NCBI GenBank assembly: GCA_964587655.1
Contig: CAZPMT010000096.1
Location: 1 to 21,302 of the forward strand
Origin: CAZPMT01 sp964587655
Lineage (GTDB): Bacteria; Hydrogenedentota; Hydrogenedentia; Hydrogenedentales; SLHB01
Reading direction: 5' to 3'
Length of the DNA stretch: 21,302 nt
The notes under the pieces were generated by a model. That model was not told the DNA's origin, made no database searches, and saw only the letters and a list, made by a program, of their open reading frames with translations. Below are positions 15,036-21,302 of this stretch, one piece after another. The position numbers and the translations under genes are program-made. The stretch's first letter is position 1, and the number at the start of each line of letters is the position of its first letter.

Positions 15036-15988
15036 AGCGGATACTGGTTACGGGCGCGGCCGGATTCATCGGTTCGCATCTTGTCGAGCGTCTGCTCGAG
15101 CGCGGCGACCGCGTCGCGGGGTTGGATGATTTCAACGACTACTACGACCCGGCCGTCAAGCGCCGGAACCTCTCCGTGGCGCTCCGCAACGACCGCTTCA
15201 AGTTGTACGAGGCGGATATCTGCGACGAGGCCGGTCTCCGTGAGGTCTTCGAGCGGGAGCGTTTGGACGTGGTGGTCCATCTTGCGGCCCGCGCGGGCGT
15301 GCGGCCGTCACTCAAGGATCCCAACCTTTACCATCGCGTTAACGTCGTCGGCGGGCAGCACATTCTCGACGCGTGCCGTGACTTCCGTCCATCGCATCTC
15401 GTGTTTGCTTCGAGTTCGTCCGTCTACGGAGGCTGCACGGAAGTCCCATTCAAGGAAGACAACCCGGTCCACCGACCTATCAGTCCTTATGCGGCAACGA
15501 AACGCATGAACGAATTGCAGGGCCACGTTTACAGCCACGTGTACGGCCTGAACGTCACCATGTTGCGTTTCTTCACTGTGTACGGACCGCGTCAGCGTCC
15601 CGACATGGCCATCCACATGTTCGCGAAGGCCATCCTCGACGGAAAGCCGGTCTCCATGTTCGGCGACGGCTCGACGCGGCGCGATTACACGTATATCGAC
15701 GACATCATCGATGGCGTGATACGCTGCGTGGACCGGCCCTTTCGCTACGAGATCTTCAACCTCGGAGAACACCACACCACAAGCCTCCGCGAACTCATCG
15801 ATTTGGTCTCGAAGCATTGCGGCAAGCCCGCGAGGATCGAGCAGGAGCCCAACCAGCCCGGAGACGTTGAGATCACCTGCGCCGACATCGATCATGCCCG
15901 CGAAGCGCTCGGCTACAACCCGCGGTTCACCATGGATGAGGGCATCAGCCGTTTCGTGGCGTGGTTCAGACAGCAATCCGGCCTGTAG
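15032..15988 (+). CDS. NAD-dependent epimerase, UDP-glucuronate 4-epimerase type SDR
   Basis: 318 residues, an extended short-chain dehydrogenase acting on nucleotide sugars. The NAD-binding loop is GAAGFIGSH (8-16). SSSSVYG (127-133) supplies the catalytic Ser region, and YAATK (153-157) gives the Tyr153/Lys157 pair. LDDFNDYYDPAVKRRNL near residue 31-47, FTVYGPRQRPDMA and the R-DYTYIDDI motif are typical of UDP-glucuronate 4-epimerases, so UDP-galacturonate supply for surface glycans is likely. UDP-glucose or GDP-sugar specificity cannot be excluded. AAGGA lies 6 nt before the ATG and the start overlaps the HAD stop by 4 bp. It is the last gene of the sppA operon. Confidence 0.92.
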   Translation: MKRILVTGAAGFIGSHLVERLLERGDRVAGLDDFNDYYDPAVKRRNLSVALRNDRFKLYEADICDEAGLREVFERERLDVVVHLAARAGVRPSLKDPNLYHRVNVVGGQHILDACRDFRPSHLVFASSSSVYGGCTEVPFKEDNPVHRPISPYAATKRMNELQGHVYSHVYGLNVTMLRFFTVYGPRQRPDMAIHMFAKAILDGKPVSMFGDGSTRRDYTYIDDIIDGVIRCVDRPFRYEIFNLGEHHTTSLRELIDLVSKHCGKPARIEQEPNQPGDVEITCADIDHAREALGYNPRFTMDEGISRFVAWFRQQSGL

Positions 15989-16015
15989 TCCGAGTCTGCC
16001 TCACGCGACGGGCTT

Positions 16016-16043
16016 TTGACGAAGCGCTCACTTGTGGTAAGTT
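16016..16043 (+). promoter_or_regulatory. Weak promoter candidate for hydrolase gene
   Basis: TTGACG (16016-16021) matches the -35 box well, but after 16 bp the -10 box is only TAAGTT. It lies in the 115-bp gap after the epimerase. A 7-bp hairpin, CGCGGAG-gaaag-CTCCGCG (16053-16071), follows in the leader without a T-run, so it is not an intrinsic terminator. Confidence 0.3.
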
Positions 16044-16103
16044 TACTTTCAACGCGGAGGAAAGCTCCGCGGCCGTGTATTCGGGCAAAGGGAGCCCTCA
16101 TCC

Positions 16104-16934
16104 ATGAACTACGAAGGCACGTTCAAATCGCACGATGGCCTGGATTTCTATGAGCGGGGTTGGGCGCCCGACGGGCCCGTGCGCGCCCGCGTCGTTCACC
16201 TCCACGGCTACGGTGAGCACTGCAGCCGTTACGCGGAGATGGCGCAGATCTTCAACCAGTCCGGTTTCTCTGTTCATACCTACGATCAGAGGGGCTATGG
16301 CCGGTCGCCGGGCAAGCGCGCGTATATTCATGACTTTGACGTATTGCTGAAGGACGTGGACACGTTTCTCGAACACATCCGCCCGCGCATCTCCGGCCTG
16401 CCGTGGTTCTTCATGGGACACAGCATGGGCGGCCTGGCGCTTGCCTCGTATGTGGAGACGCGAAAGATCGATGCGCGCGGCCTGATCTTCAGCAGCCCTT
16501 TCCTCGCAATAAATGATGACGTGCCCGCATTCCTGCTCAAAATAGCCGGAGTCCTCGGTACGCTGACGCCGTGGATGCCGGTCTCGCGCGTTGACAACAC
16601 CTGCATCTCGCGCGACCCGAAGATCGTCGAGGAGGCCGGCAAGGACCCGCTCGCTTATCACGGGTTCGTCCACGCGCGTACCGGGGCGCAGTTCAACAGC
16701 GCGATCGCCCGCGCCCGCGCGGGCTTTCAACGCATTACCGCGCCGGTTTACATTATCCACGGCGGCGACGATAGGATCGTGCCAAACGCGGGAAGCATAC
16801 TGCTTCACGAACAGTGCGGGTCAAAGGATAAATCGTTGAAGATTTACGATGGCGGCTACCACGAGCTATGGAACGATCTCGACAAGAGGGCCGTTCTCGC
16901 CGGCATATGTGATTGGATGGCGGCTCGGCTCTAA
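16104..16934 (+). CDS. Alpha/beta hydrolase, monoacylglycerol-lipase-like
   Basis: 276 residues of the serine aminopeptidase S33 / Hydrolase_4 group, which includes monoacylglycerol lipases and lysophospholipases. HLHGYGEH (33-39) forms the oxyanion region and DQRGYGRSPGKR (61-72) is typical. The nucleophile is Ser107 in GHSMGG, the acid lies in HGGDDRIVP (219-227), and the base is His253 in GGYHELWND. There is no signal peptide, so it is likely cytoplasmic or loosely membrane bound. GGGAG lies about 9 nt before the ATG. The next gene follows after 43 bp on the same strand. Lipid or ester substrate is inferred from family only. Confidence 0.9.
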   Translation: MNYEGTFKSHDGLDFYERGWAPDGPVRARVVHLHGYGEHCSRYAEMAQIFNQSGFSVHTYDQRGYGRSPGKRAYIHDFDVLLKDVDTFLEHIRPRISGLPWFFMGHSMGGLALASYVETRKIDARGLIFSSPFLAINDDVPAFLLKIAGVLGTLTPWMPVSRVDNTCISRDPKIVEEAGKDPLAYHGFVHARTGAQFNSAIARARAGFQRITAPVYIIHGGDDRIVPNAGSILLHEQCGSKDKSLKIYDGGYHELWNDLDKRAVLAGICDWMAARL

Positions 16935-16977
16935 GGGGCGTTGCGCGTCGTTTCGGATCTAAGAAAGGTCTCATCGT

Positions 16978-18765
16978 TTGTCCGGAATTTCCGCTCGGCA
17001 TTTCGCGTGGATCCTATTGGGCCTCGCATTCTTCACCGCGTTCTTCGAGATCGGGCGCAGGGACGTCGTGGATGACAACGAGGGCCAGCGCGCCGCGCCT
17101 CCCGCGGAGATGCTGCGCAGTGGCGACTTCATCATTCCGACGATCAACGAAGACGACTATCTCAAGAAGCCGCCTCTAATCTACTGGATGATCGCAGGCG
17201 TCTACGCACTGACGGGCGTTATCTCTCCCGTCACCGCGCGGATTCCTACGGCGATCTCGTTTGTAGTGTTGGTAGTCGCCGTCTATCTCTACGGGCGGCG
17301 CGCAATGGGCGAATCCGCCGCGCGATGGGGAGCGCTCGCGCTGATGACGTGCCCGTACCTTGTTGACCGCGGCCGGTACGCCGAACTTGACACGCCCCTG
17401 ACGCTGGCAACGTTCCTCGCCGTCATCGCTTTCTGGAAAGCGTGCGACGCGCCAAACGTGCGGAGCAGGACTGCGTTTGCTCTTCTGTCCGGTATCGCCC
17501 TTGGAGCGGCTATCCTCTTGAAAGGTCCAGTCCCTTTTCTTTTTCTCACGCCCGCGTGGATCGCCTTTATGGTCGTATCAAGCCCTGATCGGGACGAATG
17601 GATCCGAAACGTGCTTGCTTGGACGGGCGTCACTTTCGGTATCGGCGTGGCGCTGTGGCTCTTGGAACTGGCGGCGCCGGCCCTCGTGAAACCCGTAAGC
17701 GTTCCAGTTGCGCTACTGCTCACCGCTGCCCTGTGGATCTTCTTTGCGTGGCGGCACAGCGGGCCTGTAAGAGGGCGTGCGCTGGCTGTGTTCCTCTGCG
17801 TGATGGCCATCGGTATTGCCTTGGCTGCGCCGTGGGGCATCGCGGTGCTGATGCGTAAGGGATGGCCGTATATCGAAACGCTGATCCGCACCGAATCGCT
17901 CGAACGCACGCATATGGCGACGCGCATCAACAGCGGTTCGCCGTTCTACTACCTGCTGGGGCTGATTGGCATGGCGGCGCCGTGGAGTCTGCTGCTGCCA
18001 TGCCAGGTGTCTTCGCGCTGGAAGCTTCAAGGCCCCGCGTATCAGCGTTGCCTGTTCTCGGGTTGGTTGAGCGTGCTCGTCTTCTCTCTGATTGCAGGCA
18101 AAGAATACGAATACATCATGCCAGGTTTGCCGCTGCTCGTGATGGCGATCGGGAAACAGATCGATGACACCGCCGGGTGGACGGCCCGTTGGTGCGCGTG
18201 GTGGCGGGATTTCACGCCGTGGCTCCTGGCGCTGCTTGCCGTCGTATTCCTGGTGCTCACCTTCAGAACGACGCGCGAGGGCGCGGCGCGGCTCGATGCG
18301 GAGGCAAGCTTGCTTGCCGTGCTGGCCATTGCATCCGCCCTCTACGGCCTGAAGCATGCCGAACGGCGTCTCGCGGCGATATCCGTCATGGCGTTGTGCG
18401 TGGTCATGCTTTGGACCTTCAGTCAGAATTACCGTTACACCGGGCAGCGATCGTTCAAGCCCATAGCAACCCTCAGCGGGCAACTCGTGCGCGCGGGATA
18501 TCGCGTCGAGGCGGCGAAGGTCTACCCCGCATTCGCATTCTACGCCGCGGTGAAGGTGCCGGAAGTCAGGGAAGAAGAGACCGTGCGTGCGCGACTCGAT
18601 GGTTCCGATCCTTATTACTGTGTGTTGCCGAAGGAATGGCTCCAAAGCTTTTCGCCTCCGTTGGACGACAAGTTCATTACGCCTCTGCTTGGTCCGTACG
18701 GAACCAAGAAACTCATCTTGCTCGGCAACCGCCCTCTGCCGAAACTCGGCGGCAAAACCGAGTAG
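16978..18765 (+). CDS. GT-C membrane glycosyltransferase, ArnT/PMT-like
   Basis: 595 residues with many hydrophobic segments (about 9-25, 70-110, 140-200, 210-300, 320-345 and 380-480) and a C-terminal soluble part. After the first helix comes DDNEGQRAAPPAEM (32-45), which holds the acidic catalytic motif of GT-C enzymes. KPPLIYWMI (64-72) is the classic ArnT/PMT signature. Such enzymes move a sugar from a polyprenyl-phosphate donor to lipid A, protein or other envelope acceptors on the outer face of the inner membrane. Donor and acceptor are not evident. The TTG start (16978-16980) is preferred because AAAGG lies 9 nt upstream and the next in-frame Met would remove the first helix. No terminator is obvious after the stop. 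Confidence 0.9.
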   Translation: MSGISARHFAWILLGLAFFTAFFEIGRRDVVDDNEGQRAAPPAEMLRSGDFIIPTINEDDYLKKPPLIYWMIAGVYALTGVISPVTARIPTAISFVVLVVAVYLYGRRAMGESAARWGALALMTCPYLVDRGRYAELDTPLTLATFLAVIAFWKACDAPNVRSRTAFALLSGIALGAAILLKGPVPFLFLTPAWIAFMVVSSPDRDEWIRNVLAWTGVTFGIGVALWLLELAAPALVKPVSVPVALLLTAALWIFFAWRHSGPVRGRALAVFLCVMAIGIALAAPWGIAVLMRKGWPYIETLIRTESLERTHMATRINSGSPFYYLLGLIGMAAPWSLLLPCQVSSRWKLQGPAYQRCLFSGWLSVLVFSLIAGKEYEYIMPGLPLLVMAIGKQIDDTAGWTARWCAWWRDFTPWLLALLAVVFLVLTFRTTREGAARLDAEASLLAVLAIASALYGLKHAERRLAAISVMALCVVMLWTFSQNYRYTGQRSFKPIATLSGQLVRAGYRVEAAKVYPAFAFYAAVKVPEVREEETVRARLDGSDPYYCVLPKEWLQSFSPPLDDKFITPLLGPYGTKKLILLGNRPLPKLGGKTE

Positions 18766-18852
18766 CCGTTTCTGTTCCGACGCCGAATGGCGCTATGTTG
18801 GTTTGTACATATGCGCGCGACGATTCGCCGGGGCTTCATTGCAAGAATTCGC

Positions 18853-18897
18853 TTGACTTACCGCCATATTGTGTGGGAGCATAGACACACCATAGAC
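18853..18897 (+). promoter_or_regulatory. Leader of tandem-RHH gene: -35-like box and operator-like repeats
   Basis: TTGACT (18853-18858) resembles a -35 box, but no good -10 sits at 16-18 bp, so the promoter is unclear. Downstream lie two exact direct repeats CATAGAC (18880-18886 and 18891-18897) with an 11-bp period, and GTGTG (18871-18875) inverted against CACAC (18886-18890). Direct repeats about one helical turn apart are what ribbon-helix-helix repressors often bind, which suggests autoregulation by the gene that follows. Confidence 0.4.
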
Positions 18898-18933
18898 GCG
18901 CGGACGCCTTTGCGAAACTGAGGAGGTCGGCTC

Positions 18934-20094
18934 ATGGACAACGCCCCGTCAAGACGGCTTCGGCTTCGTTTTTTCCCTGAAGATGACAAGGCCCTGGATG
19001 ACATGCTGAAAGTGACGAGCCACACGTCGAAGAGCAATGTCATACGGGGCGCGCTGACGCTCTTTGACCAAGTGTGGAACAACAAGCGGGCCGGTTTCCG
19101 TGTCGTGTATCTCCGCGAGGGGACGGCCGACCGGGCCGAGGTGCTGGATGCGGCGTTCTCGCGGGGCCGAAAAGGGAAAGCGGAAGGCGGCGAGGGATCA
19201 CGGCGGTCGAAGACGGAGAAGTCCATCGAGATACGCTTGAGCCGCGCGGACGAGGAGCGGATCGACCGGCTGTTGGGGATGGAGGCCGCGGACACGTTCT
19301 CTGAGGTGGTGCGCAGGTCGATCCGGTTGTATGCGGCGGTGGTGAAGCGGTGCAAAGAGGGCTGGGACGTCGCGGCGTTGTCGCCGTCGGGCGACGTGTT
19401 GTCGGTGAGCGTACCGGGACTCGGTTCCGAGGTGCGGCCAAGCTGCGCGGCAGTCGCTTTGCATCCGGAGGAGATCCATGCCGGCGGACGCGCGCAACAA
19501 GCGGGCGCGCTGATCGAGGTGCTACCGCATTCGCTGGCGGACATAGTGAGGACGCTGGCGGCGCGGGAAGGCTGCACGGCGGACCTGTTGCTCGTGGACA
19601 TAGTGCGGACGGAGACCATCGCGCGGTTGCGGCGGATCGAGGAGGGAATTCCGGCCTTAGAAGTGCTCGAGCCGGAAAGTGTGGAACTGCCGGCGATGGA
19701 AATGATACCGGCTTCCGCGTCCGCCGCGGCGGAAGCGGTCGCCGTCGAGGAAGAACGACGGGAGAAAGCGGACGCCGATTTGGCCGTGATCCAGGAGTTG
19801 TCGCGGACGCTGGACCAGATGGCCGACAATATCGAGAAGGTCATGCAACTCGTGGGCGAAACAAGTCGATCAAAAGACCAACAGGCCCAGCTCACGGACC
19901 TGTTTCTGAGCAGTTCAGGCGAACTGGTCGGTCTCGACGAACTGTCGCCGACGGAACGGCTCTTCCAGCGCGCGCAAGAGTTGAACGAGCGGCTGACGGC
20001 GCTTGTGGCTCTGACGCAGCGCGAACGCAAACCGCGCAAATCGAAGTCAACAGCGGCCGATAACCCGGCCCCTACTGAATCAGAGCCGAAATGA
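18934..20094 (+). CDS. Protein with three tandem ribbon-helix-helix-like segments and helical C-terminus
   Basis: 386 residues; I do not recognise the full protein. Segment 1 (about 8-74) has a strand RRLRLRFF, then two helices, the second being SKSNVIRGALTLFDQV. Segment 2 (about 96-163) has strand KSIEIRLS and helices ending TFSEVVRRSIRLYAAV. Segments 1 and 2 each end in a short strand pair (FRVVYL; WDVAAL..DVLSVSV), as in CopG/Arc-type DNA-binding proteins. Segment 3 (about 191-238) is a weaker match (ALIEVLPHSLADIV, then LLLVDIVRTETIARL). Residues 265-362 are charged and helical, probably a coiled coil, and the tail is basic (KPRKSKS). A strong GAGGAGG lies 7 nt before the ATG. RHH proteins normally dimerise with one unit per chain, so tandem units may pair within a chain. 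Role as regulator or DNA-organising protein is inferred. Confidence 0.75.
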   Translation: MDNAPSRRLRLRFFPEDDKALDDMLKVTSHTSKSNVIRGALTLFDQVWNNKRAGFRVVYLREGTADRAEVLDAAFSRGRKGKAEGGEGSRRSKTEKSIEIRLSRADEERIDRLLGMEAADTFSEVVRRSIRLYAAVVKRCKEGWDVAALSPSGDVLSVSVPGLGSEVRPSCAAVALHPEEIHAGGRAQQAGALIEVLPHSLADIVRTLAAREGCTADLLLVDIVRTETIARLRRIEEGIPALEVLEPESVELPAMEMIPASASAAAEAVAVEEERREKADADLAVIQELSRTLDQMADNIEKVMQLVGETSRSKDQQAQLTDLFLSSSGELVGLDELSPTERLFQRAQELNERLTALVALTQRERKPRKSKSTAADNPAPTESEPK

Positions 20095-20154
20095 CCTGCT
20101 GACCGCTTCACTGATTCGTGCCCCGTTGCCATTCTGAGTTCTACATTCCCATTT

Positions 20155-20184
20155 CCTCTCACACAAAGACACAGAGACTTAAAG
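20155..20184 (+). repeat. Short dispersed repeat, CACAAAGACACAGAGAC type
   Basis: The sequence runs CTCTCACACAAAGACACAG and continues AGACTTAAAG. It is a degenerate run of CACARAGAC units. It shares CACAGAGAC with the minus-strand copy at 2327-2358 and occupies a comparable position downstream of a gene. Such units are common between genes of environmental bacteria; their role is unknown. Confidence 0.45.
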
Positions 20185-20330
20185 ATCGTGAAAGAAACGG
20201 TGCGTCGTGCCGCCCGTGATCAAGTCCCTCTATATATTAGCCCACGACGTTCCGCTGTCAGCCTGTAGACTGGAGGCTTAGGGCTGTAGGTAAGTGGATG
20301 GCGGACATGTGATTGCGGATGGTGGTCGAT

Positions 20331-20396
20331 GGGGAAAGGGGCAAAGGACAAGGGACAAAGGCGAAAAGGGCAAAAGGGGAAAGGGCGAAAGGGTCG
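20331..20396 (+). repeat. Purine-rich low-complexity tract with about 7-nt period
   Basis: Over 60 bases are almost all A and G, interrupted by single cytosines roughly every seven bases, as in CAAAGGA CAAGGGA CAAAGGC. One strand is thus nearly pure purine. It looks like a degenerate short tandem repeat that could change length by slippage or adopt unusual DNA structure. Confidence 0.6.
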
Positions 20397-20613
20397 GGTT
20401 CCGGGTCTTGGGTTTCGGCCTTCAGACAGGGCGCGATTCTGGGAAACAAGGGGTGTTTGATTTACGAATCTTTGATTTTTGCGCATAATGCGTAGATTAT
20501 GGCGCGTGAGGCGGCGGGGATTGGCGCGCTGTGTTACCGCCTTCGGGGTTCGCCCATTGGTCACGAACGGCCGAGTGGCTCGTGAATGGCTCGCCGGAGG
20601 GATTGAATATGGT

Positions 20614-20666
20614 GTTACTCGGCGGGTCTGGGGGTATTCCGTGGTTCGCGGAATTCCCCGAGTCAC
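20614..20666. repeat. Nested inverted repeat (strong hairpin)
   Basis: The inner stem is GGGGTATTCCG (20631-20641) against CGGAATTCCCC (20649-20659), with one T-T mismatch and a 7-nt loop. An alternative outer stem pairs GTTACTCGG (20614-20622) with CCGAGTCAC (20658-20666), again with one mismatch. A simpler hairpin TCACGA/TCGTGA lies just upstream (20561-20585). No T-run follows either, so they are not typical terminators. Confidence 0.5.
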
Positions 20667-20725
20667 ATCAAGCTCTATACAGAAATCCCCGCGCACGGTG
20701 GTTAAGAAAGACTACAGAAAGCCAC

Positions 20726-20754
20726 TTGAACCGTTATACGGGCTGGTCTATATT
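20726..20754 (+). promoter_or_regulatory. Sigma70-type promoter of the restriction-modification gene
   Basis: TTGAAC (20726-20731), a 17-bp spacer, and TATATT (20749-20754). Initiation near 20761 gives a leader of about 67 nt before the ATG at 20828. Its -35 hexamer is identical to that of the sppA operon promoter, but no palindrome overlaps it here. Confidence 0.65.
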
Positions 20755-20827
20755 CCTGCATACCGGAAGTATGGCAAAGCGCTCTCTCTCTTGCCTCACA
20801 GCAAGATCGGTCACGATGGGGAACACC

Positions 20828-21302
20828 ATGGAAGCGCCGAAAACGGTACTTGACCTGGTCGAACGGTTCGACGCGCACCGCGACGCATACACATCGCCGG
20901 AATACAACGAGGCCCAGGTACGTCACGAATTCATCGATCCCCTGTTCGAGGCCATGGGCTGGGACATCCACAACCGCCTGGGTTTCGCGGAACAGTTCAA
21001 ACAGGTTGTCCACGAGGACAGCATAAGGATTGGCGGCGCGGCCAAGGCCCCCGACTACTCTTTTCGCCTCGGCGGACGCCGCATCTTTTTCCTCGAAGCG
21101 AAGAAGCCCTCCGTCAACCTCAGAGAAGACCCCTCGCCCGCGTACCAACTGCGACGCTACGCATGGACCGCCAAGCTGCCCGTCTCGATCCTGAGCGATT
21201 TCGAGGAGTTCATCGTCTACGACACGCGCGTCAAGCCCGTACTGGGCGACCCCGATCCGCATGTAAGGAGTCGAGTTTTCGCGTGGGAGGATGAGAAGCG
21301 GG
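20828..21302 (+). CDS. Type IIG restriction-modification enzyme, N-terminal part (cut by window edge)
   Basis: 158 codons are visible and the frame is open at the right edge. The protein begins MEAPKTVLDLVERFD. It continues with VRHEFIDPLFEAMGWD (31-46), HEDSIRIGGAAKAPDYSFR (62-80), FFLEAKKPSVNL (87-98) and SPAYQLRRYAW (103-113). This is the N-terminal nuclease domain of Eco57I-like enzymes that combine restriction and adenine methylation in one chain of about 1000 residues. The PD-(D/E)xK site is complete: Pro75-Asp76, Glu90 and Lys92. SILSDFEEFIVYD (120-132) also fits. The methyltransferase (NPPY) and target-recognition domains must lie outside the window. The ATG at 20828 has a weak GGGGA site and a good promoter upstream. 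Membership of a larger defence island cannot be judged from here. Confidence 0.88.
   Translation, partial: MEAPKTVLDLVERFDAHRDAYTSPEYNEAQVRHEFIDPLFEAMGWDIHNRLGFAEQFKQVVHEDSIRIGGAAKAPDYSFRLGGRRIFFLEAKKPSVNLREDPSPAYQLRRYAWTAKLPVSILSDFEEFIVYDTRVKPVLGDPDPHVRSRVFAWEDEKR

Larger units (their letters stand above)
20095..20827. other. Non-coding repeat-rich region before the restriction-modification gene
   Basis: No frame here looks like a real gene; the longest minus-strand frame (20220-20696) is Pro/Arg-rich translation of low-complexity DNA. The stretch contains a dispersed repeat (about 20155-20184), CTGTAG/GGCTTAG-type short repeats (20262-20290) and a purine-rich tract (20331-20396). It also has a near-palindrome CATAAT-gcgtag-ATTATG (20484-20501), hairpins at 20561-20585 and 20614-20666, and the promoter of the next gene. 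Confidence 0.6.

Noticed and set aside
17713..18645. 310-residue minus-strand open frame
   Set aside because: His/Arg-rich shadow of the membrane glycosyltransferase.
18829..18845. Sigma54-like GG...GC near the tandem-RHH gene
   Set aside because: The spacing between GG and GC is 7 or 9 nt, not the required 10.
18858..20162. 434-residue minus-strand open frame
   Set aside because: Ser/Arg-rich composition and no ribosome site. It mirrors the tandem-RHH gene, which has a strong GAGGAGG start and coherent domains.
20220..20696. 158-residue minus-strand open frame in the gap
   Set aside because: Much of it is translated low-complexity and hairpin DNA, giving Pro/Phe/Arg runs; no ribosome site or conserved motif.
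1..21302. CRISPR array, tRNA or rRNA genes
   Set aside because: No regularly spaced direct repeats with unique spacers, no tRNA T-arm signatures and no rRNA-like stretches were seen. Weak or degenerate tRNAs cannot be fully excluded without a covariance search.

Overview
This is a GC-rich bacterial chromosome segment (roughly 60% G+C by eye). It mixes a housekeeping block with accessory sequence at both ends. The Tat-exported Gfo/Idh/MocA oxidoreductase, the weak Shine-Dalgarno sites on several genes, frequent GTG/TTG starts and dispersed intergenic repeats resemble genomes of Hydrogenedentota, Planctomycetota and related bacteria. This assignment is an inference from style; no marker in the window proves it.

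Layout. Positions 1-229 hold a decayed start of a REP-associated tyrosine transposase (RAYT) and its flanking palindrome, abutting the 3' end of a Tat-exported Gfo/Idh/MocA oxidoreductase (230-1633, minus). An 808-bp gap follows (1634-2441) with an operator-like palindrome, a perfect 33-bp inverted repeat and a short dispersed repeat. From 2442 to 9194 the minus strand carries a compact gene run. Its transcription order is PIN-TRAM membrane protein (YacL-like), ispD, ispF, tlyA, recN, a SLOG-like protein and a beta-CASP metallo-beta-lactamase RNase. Three of the junctions are 4-bp start/stop overlaps. PNP and a DUF167 protein form a second minus-strand pair (9339-10479).

From about 10.5 kb everything reads on the plus strand. 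A CgeB-like glycosyltransferase comes first. Next is a five-gene operon of sppA, an RpoD/RpoS-type sigma factor, apt, a HAD phosphatase and a UDP-glucuronate-epimerase-like SDR. It is headed by a clear sigma70-type promoter whose -35 box lies inside a perfect 15-nt palindrome. An alpha/beta hydrolase and an ArnT/PMT-like membrane glycosyltransferase follow. Then comes a protein with three tandem ribbon-helix-helix-like segments and a C-terminal helical region, preceded by 7-bp direct repeats with 11-bp period. A 733-bp non-coding stretch (20095-20827) with purine-rich low-complexity DNA and hairpins separates it from the start of a type IIG restriction-modification enzyme. That gene has a good promoter and is cut by the right edge.

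How the genes fit together. The minus-strand run combines isoprenoid precursor synthesis (IspD, IspF), RNA or ribosome modification and turnover (TlyA, beta-CASP RNase, PIN-TRAM protein) and DNA repair (RecN). It joins two neighbourhoods known from Bacillus (yacL-ispD-ispF and tlyA-recN). The plus-strand block is biased to the cell envelope (two glycosyltransferases, a sugar-nucleotide epimerase, a HAD phosphatase, SppA) and includes its own sigma factor. The least explained parts are the tandem RHH protein with its repeat-bearing leader, the sppA-sigma operator, and the repeat-rich gap before the restriction-modification gene.
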